Source: an uncultured Holophagaceae bacterium (GTDB lineage: Bacteria; Acidobacteriota; Holophagae; Holophagales; Holophagaceae). From it: a stretch of 25,281 nucleotides of DNA. The notes beneath the pieces are model-generated. The model was given only the letters and a program-made list of their open reading frames with translations. It ran no database searches and had not been told where the DNA came from. The translations under genes were made by a program, and so were the position numbers. Location of the stretch: NCBI GenBank assembly GCA_903927605.1, contig CAIYNT010000084.1:1-25281 (forward strand), in the 5' to 3' direction. Each line of letters opens with the position of its first letter. Within the stretch, counting starts at the first letter, position 1. Positions 8,163 through 15,881 of this stretch are shown here, piece after piece.

Positions 8163-10478
8163 TTATCTCTCAAGCATTTTCAGGAAGTATCTCGCGCCCC
8201 GCTTCTCACCCCGGCGTTCAACTTCGCCACGGTCCAGCAAGATCTGGATGGCGGTGTTCCAGGCGGCGTCGGTGAGGTTGGTGGCTTCAAGGACATCGGC
8301 CTTGGCAGCGCCCTGGGGGTAGCTGACCAGGGCTTCCTTTATGGCGGCCAGGGTCTCTTCAGAGATGGCCCCCCGGCTTCGAGGGGTTGGAGTCGGGGCC
8401 GGTTCCTCAGATGGAGCTGCTCGCCGGGGGGTGGCGGCACGGGGGGCGCGGGCGCTGCCCCCAAGGGCTGGGGCCGTGAGCAGGCTTTGGAGGGCGTCCT
8501 TCACGGCGGGAGATGTTCCGACCCGCACCAGTTCCTCCACGGAGGTTGTTTGAAGGGAGGCTTCCAGATCATGGGCCAGCGCAAGATGCCGCTCCCGGGC
8601 GCACTTGGGAATCACCCGTTCGGGCCACAGCTTCATGGCCAGCCTCGCCCAGTCGTAGTCCCCCTTGGCCAGGGCATCCCAGGCAGCCTTGGTGTCCCTG
8701 CGCCAACCGGGGTGGGGGGTGAGCCGCCATAGGGGGGCGAAGTTCAGCAGGACGCCGTCATCCAGGTCCGGGTTCCAGAGGGGGGCCACGCGGGTGACCT
8801 CCTCCCGGAAGGTCCGAAGCTCCTCCACGAAGCCCTCCTGGACCTCGATTTGACGGCGGGTCGAACCTTCGCCACGCATCTCCGTCAGGCGCTGTTCCTC
8901 GAAACTCACCTTGGGCTTCACCACCTCGTTGAGCACCCGGTAGAGGCTGTCGCGGGTGAGCCGGGGGTAGTAGAGCCATACGGAGTAGCTGGCGGAAGGT
9001 GTCCCCAGCTGCCAGTAGATGGGGGCCTTTCGACGGCTTTTGGAATACCGCTTGAGGTGGCGCTCGAAGAAGGAGGATCGGAACCAGGTGCGGAGGTCAC
9101 TGCCAAGCATCTGCTCCAGATCCTGGGCACTCGCCTCGATGCGCTCCTTCCCGACCACCCTTTCCAGGATCTCCAGGGCTCGGTGAACCAGATCCAGGCT
9201 GGCACCATCGTCATCCACCAGGAGGTCATGGGGCGGCCAGAGGCGGCCATCCACTGAATGGGCAGGGTGCAGCCCATCGCTGCCCTTCTTCATGCCTCTG
9301 CTCACCTTGGGCAGAGGTTCGAAGGGGCCTGGCTTTGGTGGGATGAGGGTGTCACCGGTTGCCAGACCCCAATCCCAACGACCGAGGGCAGCCCCGAAGA
9401 GCCAGGAGGCGAGGTCGGCGGCCAGGTCGCCTGGGGAGGCAGTTGGCGACGAGTCTTCCTCGCCTTCCGTCTCGTCGGTTTCCCCATCCTCGGTGGTAGC
9501 GGCTCCTGGCTCACTCAAGGCGCGACGGTCGGCCTCGGCAATGCCGTAGAGCCCCCAGCAGAGGTTGTCGATCTTGTTCTGTTGGCGCTGAATTTCAATC
9601 TCGTAGTCTTGGAGCGACTGGCTCCAGGTTGTAGCCCTCTCTGCCAGGGTGGTCCCAGTTGTCAAAACCAATGCCGGGGCCAAGTAGGCGTGACTGGTCT
9701 CCTCGGTCTGGTCCATGGAGTGCTTCAGAGACCAGATTCGATGGGCGGACTCGGAAAGAACCTTCTCATCCTCGGGTTGCAAGGGAGGAACAGGCGTCCG
9801 CTGAATGACGCCCACCTCGTAGGAACCGAAGGCCATCTGTAGGCCAACCAAGCCACGGAAGGCGGCGCTGTTGGTGATAGCCAGGAGGGCTAACAAGCTC
9901 TCTGGATCATCAGAATCCACAAATGCGCCAGGCCCCTTATCAGCGAAGATGCAGCCCGCAGGCAGCACCCGTAGACCAAGCCCTTTCTGTGTGCGACGGG
10001 GCCAAGTCAGTCCTGGCCGGAAGAAGTTCTCAAGGTTTGCAGGCTTTTCTAATGGGCGATGCTCTGTGCCAAGGAATCCGTGATAGGTCTGCCGTGCTGT
10101 ATTCCATATCACCAGCAAATGAATGTCGAAGTAATAAGGACTGTAAGAACCACCTTTCGCAAGAGGTTTCCAATCCCTATCTGCCCCGCGTGGGTTGGTC
10201 CAAATGATCTCCCACCATGTCCGGAAATAGCGACGATCATCTCCAGCTGGATTTGTTACTCGCGCAACCCTTCCACCGCTGTCAAAAGCAGGTAACAGCC
10301 CAAATAGGGACCTGACATCACTGCTTACCCAGTAAGCAATTGGAGCGCCCGGGACCAATTCAAAGGACTTGTCGTCCGCAGTGAATCGCAAGGGGTGCAG
10401 ATCATCCGCCAAGGCCGCTGCAAGGGCCGTGGCTTTCATGTTTGGCGGTTCGTTGTTCAGCCGAAGAAAGGTTGTCAT
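8163..10478 (-). CDS. pglX: PglX C-terminal half: target-recognition domain plus winged-helix tail (split gene)
   Basis: A 771-residue protein that lacks methyltransferase motifs but matches the part of PglX after the catalytic domain. Residue 1 onward (TTFLRL) is the point where full-length PglX leaves its catalytic domain. PGAPIAYWVS (43-52), RRYFRTWWEI (82-91), LAKGGSYSPYYFDIH (106-120) and the VGLQMAFGSYEVG region (about 211-223) are typical of the target-recognition domain. The rest is largely helical. An Ala/Pro-rich linker (about 660-695) leads to a C-terminal winged-helix-like module ending RRGEKRGARYFLKMLER. Its ATG overlaps the stop of the HerA gene (ATGA). GC drops to 42-47% in the lines coding the recognition domain and reaches 80% in the linker, which suggests recombination of the recognition domain. 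It probably pairs in trans with the methyltransferase half at 14024-15877. Confidence 0.88.
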   Translation of the reverse strand: MTTFLRLNNEPPNMKATALAAALADDLHPLRFTADDKSFELVPGAPIAYWVSSDVRSLFGLLPAFDSGGRVARVTNPAGDDRRYFRTWWEIIWTNPRGADRDWKPLAKGGSYSPYYFDIHLLVIWNTARQTYHGFLGTEHRPLEKPANLENFFRPGLTWPRRTQKGLGLRVLPAGCIFADKGPGAFVDSDDPESLLALLAITNSAAFRGLVGLQMAFGSYEVGVIQRTPVPPLQPEDEKVLSESAHRIWSLKHSMDQTEETSHAYLAPALVLTTGTTLAERATTWSQSLQDYEIEIQRQQNKIDNLCWGLYGIAEADRRALSEPGAATTEDGETDETEGEEDSSPTASPGDLAADLASWLFGAALGRWDWGLATGDTLIPPKPGPFEPLPKVSRGMKKGSDGLHPAHSVDGRLWPPHDLLVDDDGASLDLVHRALEILERVVGKERIEASAQDLEQMLGSDLRTWFRSSFFERHLKRYSKSRRKAPIYWQLGTPSASYSVWLYYPRLTRDSLYRVLNEVVKPKVSFEEQRLTEMRGEGSTRRQIEVQEGFVEELRTFREEVTRVAPLWNPDLDDGVLLNFAPLWRLTPHPGWRRDTKAAWDALAKGDYDWARLAMKLWPERVIPKCARERHLALAHDLEASLQTTSVEELVRVGTSPAVKDALQSLLTAPALGGSARAPRAATPRRAAPSEEPAPTPTPRSRGAISEETLAAIKEALVSYPQGAAKADVLEATNLTDAAWNTAIQILLDRGEVERRGEKRGARYFLKMLER

Positions 10479-12646
10479 CAGAACGGGTCCTCGAACTCGG
10501 GCTCTCCTTGACTACTGGTATCCCCTTGCCAAGCTTGGGCGACCTCTTGCCAAACCACATCCGTGAAACGATTCCTGGTCCATGTATTCCAGTATTGGGG
10601 ATCGGGAGAGTGGGGTAACTCATGCTCCTTCAGTTCATGGATGTCCACCATGACGGGCGCAGCTGCCGCCCAACCCAGGAGAATGGCCCGCCTGGAGGGA
10701 AGGCTCGGCAACTCGCGAAGGAGTTCGCGCATCCCGTCTGGGATCAACCGCCGGACGAAGGTCTGATCCTCGTCATTCACGATGCGATGGAGGAGGAAGG
10801 TGTTGCACTGGGACAGAAGGGTTGGGGAGAGTTCCGAGGGCCGCTGAGAGGATACGACCATCCCCAGGCCAAACTTCCGCCCCTCCCGGGCAATCCGATC
10901 AATGACGCGGTTGCAGAGTTGAGCCGCAGGGCTCGCGCCGTCCTGTCCTAGGTGCCTGTGAGCGAAGTGGTGGGCCTCTTCCAACACGAGAACCGTGGGA
11001 AGCTCCTCCCCCGTGATTCGGCGATGGCGCTGCAAAGCCTCGAAGGTGAGCCGTAAGAAGGTTCCTACGACGATGTGAAGCACATCGGTTGGCACTAAGG
11101 ACAGGTCGATGATGCTCACCGTGGGCCGCTCTGGCTGGCCACAACCCAGCATCTCCTCTAGCCACTGGGACAACTCCGTGGTGATTTCAGGGTTGGCGAT
11201 GGCCGCCAGATGCTCCCGGTGAAGTAGTCCCTGGATCCGCAAGCGCAGGGTGTCGGCGAATTGGCTGAGGTCACGCTGCTGTTGGGTTGAGGCGAGGGCC
11301 GCGACCATGTCCGCCAGTCGATCCAGTGGGAACGGACGGGGGGCGTCCTCGCTTCCGTGGAAGTCGTCGGCGATACCAAGTTCATCGGCCAGCTGACGAA
11401 CTTGTCCCATGAATTCGCTCAGTTCACCGTGAGGAAGAATCCCGTGCCAGTGTCCAGTCCCCCTGGCGTTCTCGCGACATGAGAGTTCAAAGGCCAAGGC
11501 CGCTTCCCCAAGAGATTTCAGCCTCGCGTGGTCGACCACGTCTTGGATCTCGCGCTTACTCGACAGCTGAACAGCCTCCGCTCCGAATTGACTGAGGAGG
11601 TCAACGAAACCTTCGTGTTTCATACCCTTAATGACATGGTCCCCGGCACCGAACCCCGCCTCAAGTGCGACGGTGAAGACCCGCAGAAACTGCTTTACGG
11701 ATGCCTCAGCGGACTTCGGGATGTCCAAGCCGTCACGCAGACGTCTTAGGGCTTCAAACAGCAGAGGACGCTGAACTGCCGGTGCCGCACCCGTAAAGGC
11801 GGCCCATTCCTCCCCATTCCACATCCAGGCCGGGAGCAGGAACGGGTGGACTTCAGGATCCGTAGCCTCATCGTGGTGCTTCTGAGCCTCCTCGGCCGTC
11901 AAGACCTGGTAGAGCCTTGCACCCATCCCCCGGAATGCCTTGGAATACTCGCCATTGGGGTCGAGGATGACGAACCGGGCATTGGGCGACTGAGCTTTCC
12001 CATCCCGCTTGGGAGTGGCCTGGGCTGAGTGGTTCAATGCCCAATGGATCAGGCCGGAGACCGTGCAGGACTTCCCTGAACCAGTGTTGCCTAGGACGGC
12101 AAGATGGCGTCCAAAGAGCTTGTCCGGATCGACAAAAACGTCGGCACCTCCCCCGGTTGGGCAGGTCCCTATGGATAGGCTCCTGTCGGAGTTGGATTCT
12201 CCTTGGACGATGGCCTTCAGCTGCTCGGGTCCGGGCAAGAGGACTGTCTCACCGACGGAGGGGAAGACCTCAACCCCTCTCCGTAGGCGGAAGGTCGGCA
12301 ACAGACCGTCATCCAGGATCTCGGCAGAGAGTGTCCCGATGGGAATAACTGCCATCTGCCGCATTGGGAAGGGCAAGTCCACGAGCCCGAAGTCCGCTGC
12401 TGTGCCCTTGCGCTTGGGGTAGTTGGACCGCTCTACACGCACTTCGGCGACCCAACCGATGGTTGCGCCAGCCTCGTTGGGAATCAGGACATAGGAGTTC
12501 AACCGGGGAAACCCCATGGGAATCCCGACATTCAGGGCCGTTGCACCAGGAGCATCCGGCAGGATACTGACCCCGATCTCCTCCGCCCTCACACCTTCCA
12601 CGATGCCTATGGTCCGGGCGGCCCATACCTCCATCACGCTGCTCAT
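10478..12646 (-). CDS. herA: HerA-family hexameric ATPase, partner of the adjacent SIR2 protein
   Basis: A 722-residue HerA/FtsK-superfamily ATPase. The N-terminal region (about 1-130) is beta-rich like the HAS-barrel of HerA. Walker A is GNTGSGKS (186-193), followed by VILDPNGEYS (about 226-235), which is characteristic of HerA. Walker B is LVLEEAHHF (553-561) with Glu556/Glu557. It is followed by the IAREGRKFGLG and SSQRPSEL motifs and an RIVNDEDQ segment, all typical of HerA helicases/translocases. The gene overlaps the SIR2 stop by ATGA at its start and pglX-C by ATGA at its end. HerA paired with SIR2 is a known anti-phage system in which the two proteins form a large complex. Here the pair is embedded between two halves of pglX, so HerA may also engage BREX-bound DNA (inference). 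The initiator is ATG; a second Met occurs at codon 5. Confidence 0.93.
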   Translation of the reverse strand: MSSVMEVWAARTIGIVEGVRAEEIGVSILPDAPGATALNVGIPMGFPRLNSYVLIPNEAGATIGWVAEVRVERSNYPKRKGTAADFGLVDLPFPMRQMAVIPIGTLSAEILDDGLLPTFRLRRGVEVFPSVGETVLLPGPEQLKAIVQGESNSDRSLSIGTCPTGGGADVFVDPDKLFGRHLAVLGNTGSGKSCTVSGLIHWALNHSAQATPKRDGKAQSPNARFVILDPNGEYSKAFRGMGARLYQVLTAEEAQKHHDEATDPEVHPFLLPAWMWNGEEWAAFTGAAPAVQRPLLFEALRRLRDGLDIPKSAEASVKQFLRVFTVALEAGFGAGDHVIKGMKHEGFVDLLSQFGAEAVQLSSKREIQDVVDHARLKSLGEAALAFELSCRENARGTGHWHGILPHGELSEFMGQVRQLADELGIADDFHGSEDAPRPFPLDRLADMVAALASTQQQRDLSQFADTLRLRIQGLLHREHLAAIANPEITTELSQWLEEMLGCGQPERPTVSIIDLSLVPTDVLHIVVGTFLRLTFEALQRHRRITGEELPTVLVLEEAHHFAHRHLGQDGASPAAQLCNRVIDRIAREGRKFGLGMVVSSQRPSELSPTLLSQCNTFLLHRIVNDEDQTFVRRLIPDGMRELLRELPSLPSRRAILLGWAAAAPVMVDIHELKEHELPHSPDPQYWNTWTRNRFTDVVWQEVAQAWQGDTSSQGEPEFEDPF

Positions 12647-13977
12647 GCGCCTGCCTCGGCTGGGGCGTCGGCACCGCCCTTGCCGGTTTCAGGACGAGCC
12701 ATGGGAGAGCGCCGGTTTAGAAGGTCAGCCATTCTCATCGTATGGCGGTCAATGGCTGGCTTCGGCATGTAGTAGCGGACAAGGTTAGGAAGCTCCACGA
12801 TCTCCTTGCCGAGAAGAATGGTGGTCTGCTCCTCTCGGCAGGTCTCCGCCAGGAACTTGGAGATCCGGCCACCAGAATCGCTGCGGGCGATGATCACGAG
12901 ATGGGTGCTGGAGAGGGTGAGCATGTCCCGGATATGCCGGTTGATGTGATCGTCGCCGAATCCGTATCCGAAGGTGAAAAGCACGGCATTCGGGCGGCAA
13001 ACGGCAGCAGCGAAATCCCTGAAAAGGTCTGCGTAGGGGTAGTCGGAGGTCTCCCAGTCCTTGGCGGAATTCGGGTAGATCAGGATCTGTTCGCCTTGAG
13101 TTCCCGCAATGGGGGCTCCACCGAAGGGCTGAGGAACACGATAGACCTCAGGTCGGCCCGTGCCTGTGGAACCAAATCTCCAATCAAGCGACCCGTGGAG
13201 CTTGGTCAGACGCATGACGCCTTCCAAGTAACGGGGCTCACCCCGGATACCGGGAGGGTCGTAGTGGATGTCGATGCCGAGTCGGGATGACCTGAAGATG
13301 GGTTCGAGCATCCCCACGAAGCGATCCACGACCCGCAGACCAAGGAGGTCGGCCAAGTATTCAATCAGCCGGTCGTAGTTGGTCGTGAAAATATGGAGTC
13401 TGTCGCGGGTAGGAGTCCGGCTTGCAAAAGCGAGGACGAATGCAGCTGCCAAGCGTCGGGCAATGCTGGCTCCCTCGTCATCCCTCTCGAATGCGTCTCT
13501 GATTCCGCTCTCCCCCTTAAGAACGTCTTCTGTGAACGCCGTAAGAAGGTCGGCATGGATGGCCCGAAGTTTGGCTAACGCCTTGGATTCTTTGGTATCA
13601 GGGCCTTTCCCAGCAGCTAGAACTTCTAGTCCAGCGATCAAATTCTGCATTGCCCGAATCTGATCCTCGAAGTTGGGCTCACCACGCCCCGCTGCTGACG
13701 CCAGCTTCATGCAGGCTGCCTCAAGCTCGGCGGCATAATCTCCCGTCAAGGTCTGCAAATCCATCCCCTTGGCTGTGGACTTGGCGACATTGGCCAGAGA
13801 GATCGAAAACCCGCTTCCCAGCAGAACATTGAGATGTTCAGCCTGCATCAAGGCGGTCAGCCAAGGCTCAACTTTCCCCCCGAATGCCTTGGCCTCAGCC
13901 TCTGTGGGGGCTACATCAGATGAAAAGACTTCCTGATTGGTCCTGATGAAATATGGATTGGGCAGCACTTCGCTCAT
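12643..13977 (-). CDS. SIR2-family NAD-consuming defence protein
   Basis: A 444-residue protein with a SIR2 (sirtuin-like) domain. Visible motifs are LLGSGFS (NAD-binding Gly-Ser-Gly at 54-56), FTTNYDRLIE (Asn200 and Asp202 of the Thr-Asn-Tyr-Asp motif), LTKLHGSLDW (putative catalytic His261) and GYGFGDDHIN (337-346). The absence of deacetylase-type zinc cysteines fits the bacterial defence SIR2 class, which hydrolyses NAD+ to arrest infected cells. The ATG is preceded by GAGG at 6 bases, 46 bases after the stop of the pglX methyltransferase half. Its TGA overlaps the HerA start. GC in sampled lines is about 55%, below the neighbouring pglX-N (58-72%), consistent with insertion from elsewhere. 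The last 40 residues are low-complexity (Ala/Gly/Pro). Confidence 0.93.
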   Translation of the reverse strand: MSEVLPNPYFIRTNQEVFSSDVAPTEAEAKAFGGKVEPWLTALMQAEHLNVLLGSGFSISLANVAKSTAKGMDLQTLTGDYAAELEAACMKLASAAGRGEPNFEDQIRAMQNLIAGLEVLAAGKGPDTKESKALAKLRAIHADLLTAFTEDVLKGESGIRDAFERDDEGASIARRLAAAFVLAFASRTPTRDRLHIFTTNYDRLIEYLADLLGLRVVDRFVGMLEPIFRSSRLGIDIHYDPPGIRGEPRYLEGVMRLTKLHGSLDWRFGSTGTGRPEVYRVPQPFGGAPIAGTQGEQILIYPNSAKDWETSDYPYADLFRDFAAAVCRPNAVLFTFGYGFGDDHINRHIRDMLTLSSTHLVIIARSDSGGRISKFLAETCREEQTTILLGKEIVELPNLVRYYMPKPAIDRHTMRMADLLNRRSPMARPETGKGGADAPAEAGA

Positions 13978-14023
13978 ATCAAACCTCGATCTCTACGGTT
14001 TTGCAGGCAATCCAGGCTGGCTG
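13978..14023 (-). other. Junction between pglX methyltransferase half and SIR2 gene
   Basis: These 46 bases hold the SIR2 ribosome binding site (GAGG). The pglX-N frame stays open for 14 codons beyond its TGA (14024-14026), reading QPAWIACKTVEIEV before a second TGA at 13979-13981. This may be a remnant of the ancestral pglX sequence or of the insertion event. It is the left boundary of the inserted SIR2-HerA cassette. Confidence 0.5.
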
Positions 14024-15877
14024 TCATTGCACCTTCTCCAGCGTGTAGGCCGCTGTCTCCACCATGGCGTCCAAGACGCCCTGGCCGAGGTCAGCCACGA
14101 TCAAGGGGCGGGCTTCACCCAGTAGGATCTCCTCCCGCCACCGCTTGTAGCTGGTGAGGAAGAACCCAGTCCGACTCGTGATGGCCCCCAGGCGTCCCCC
14201 CTTGCGTAGCAGTTGGATGCCCCGTTCTACGAAGGCTGCGTAGAGGTCGTTCTTGGTGCGGGGGTAGAGCCGCTGGAACTCCGCCTTGGCCCCGGTGGTG
14301 CACTCGCCGAAGGGCGGGTTCATCAGGACCACATCATAGGTCTGCCGGAGGATGTCGATGAGGGCGAAGCCCTGTTCCGCGTCATCTGCGAAGAGCTGGC
14401 GCTGGTAGCCCTGGTCCTGGGCAGCCTGTTCCGCGAAAGCTCGGAGTTCGGTGTAGATGCGACCCTCCGCCTGCTCCCAGAAAGACTCGTCCGTGAGCTG
14501 CTTGAGGTCGAGGGTGAGCTGGACACCCTGCTGGGTGGGTGCGAACAGCGAGAGATGGGACATCGGCTGCACATCCCCTGACGCCGCCAACCGGGCTTGA
14601 TGGATGGCGGCCCGGATCGTCTCTTCCACCTTCAGCAGGCTTCCTAGTTCTCCGGCCAGGTTCATGGCGTTGAAGGCCACCTGAATGAGTTCGGCCAGAA
14701 CGCGGGCTTCGGCATCCATGGAGAAATGCTCGTCGAGGAAGGCCCGAAGGTAGTCCCGCTCGCCAGGCATGGGCTCGGCCACGGCCACATGCACCCGGCG
14801 GATGAAGGGGCGGTCGGAGGCCGACAGGCCCATGGCTTGATATGCCTTCTGCGCCCGCATCCAGAGGGAGAGGGCGGCAATCTGGGCACACCGGGGATCA
14901 ATGTCCACGCCGTGAACATTGCAAGCCAGGATCAGGCCGGGGATCTCCCGCTGGAGGGTCTCCCACTCCGGGTAGTCCGCCCTCAGGGTCTTGCCCGTCA
15001 GGCCAGAAGCCGGAGTGGTCATCTGCTCCCAGGCCGTGCGATAGATCCCTTCCAATACTTCGAAGGCGTAGAGGAGGAAATGGCCCGATCCGCAGGCGGG
15101 GTCCAGCACCTTGAGGTCCCGTGGATCCTTGGGCTCAAGGCTGGCCAGTTCTCCCAGGGTGTAGTCCACCAGGAACTTCACCACATAGCGGGGTGTGAAG
15201 AACTGGTTCCGGACGGCCATCTCCCGGCTGTTCCGGGGGGCGGCGCTCTCGGCCCTCATCTGGCGGCGTTCGTCCTGGCTGTTGAAATACTGGTAGATCC
15301 AGCCGATGGTCTCGTCCTCACCCCAGGCTTGGGCCAGTTCCGGGGCGTTCAGGATGTTTACCAATTCGACCAGGGCCGGGCGGCGAGGCCAGATCAGTCC
15401 CGAGGGGTCCTGCCGGTCGAAGAGCACCTTCACTTCCACGGCCAGCTCATCGAAGACGCAGGCCAGGTAGGTGGCGTAGGCGTCGGGGAGGAGTGGCAGG
15501 CTGGGGGCGAGGCCACAGAACTCCCGGAACCCTGCCGACTGGTCCCCCTTGGAGACGCATTCCTGCATCAGTCCCCGGGCCTCCAGCATCTTGAGGGCGG
15601 CGAAGCGGTTCAGGCTGGTGAAGGCCGCTTCCCGCAGAGCGTTGGCTACCGCCTGGTCCTGGGGGAGACCCTGGGCCATCTTGTGCTGAACCAAGGCGTA
15701 GAGCTTTTGGCGGAGGAGGTGGCCACGGGCATCCAGGTGGGAACCCGGCTGTGCCGGAAGCACTCCATCAGGCCGGAGGTCATAGAGCCCCTCGAACTGC
15801 TCCGAAAACTCCCTCTCCAGCAGGCGTCTGGCCTGCTGGGTCGTGTTGGCGATGAGGTTGATGAGCTGGGTGTCCAT
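14024..15877 (-). CDS. pglX: PglX N-terminal half: adenine-specific DNA methyltransferase domain (split gene)
   Basis: A 617-residue protein carrying the catalytic part of the BREX methyltransferase PglX. The start is the ATG ending at 15877, 4 bases after the brxC stop; an in-frame ATG at 15925 would lie inside brxC. It opens with TTQQARRLLEREF, typical of PglX. The SAM-binding motif I DPACGSGHF is at 259-267, preceded by NQFFTPRYVVKF, and catalytic motif IV NPPF is at 520-523. The chain ends soon after ITSRTGFFLTS and DLGQGVLDAMVETAAYTLEKV, the normal end of the catalytic domain, and stops where the recognition domain would begin. PglX methylates host DNA at adenine in an asymmetric BREX motif. 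With no target-recognition domain here, activity should depend on the separate product of 8163-10478. The reading frame is intact, arguing against simple decay. Confidence 0.92.
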   Translation of the reverse strand: MDTQLINLIANTTQQARRLLEREFSEQFEGLYDLRPDGVLPAQPGSHLDARGHLLRQKLYALVQHKMAQGLPQDQAVANALREAAFTSLNRFAALKMLEARGLMQECVSKGDQSAGFREFCGLAPSLPLLPDAYATYLACVFDELAVEVKVLFDRQDPSGLIWPRRPALVELVNILNAPELAQAWGEDETIGWIYQYFNSQDERRQMRAESAAPRNSREMAVRNQFFTPRYVVKFLVDYTLGELASLEPKDPRDLKVLDPACGSGHFLLYAFEVLEGIYRTAWEQMTTPASGLTGKTLRADYPEWETLQREIPGLILACNVHGVDIDPRCAQIAALSLWMRAQKAYQAMGLSASDRPFIRRVHVAVAEPMPGERDYLRAFLDEHFSMDAEARVLAELIQVAFNAMNLAGELGSLLKVEETIRAAIHQARLAASGDVQPMSHLSLFAPTQQGVQLTLDLKQLTDESFWEQAEGRIYTELRAFAEQAAQDQGYQRQLFADDAEQGFALIDILRQTYDVVLMNPPFGECTTGAKAEFQRLYPRTKNDLYAAFVERGIQLLRKGGRLGAITSRTGFFLTSYKRWREEILLGEARPLIVADLGQGVLDAMVETAAYTLEKVQ

Positions 15878-15881
15878 GGGG

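Noticed and set aside
8163..15877. Reading split pglX as a pseudogene or assembly error
   Set aside because: Both halves are intact and complementary, the break is at a domain boundary, and the inserted genes are coupled by 4-base overlaps. Chimeric assembly is unlikely with such exact junctions, though read evidence was not available.
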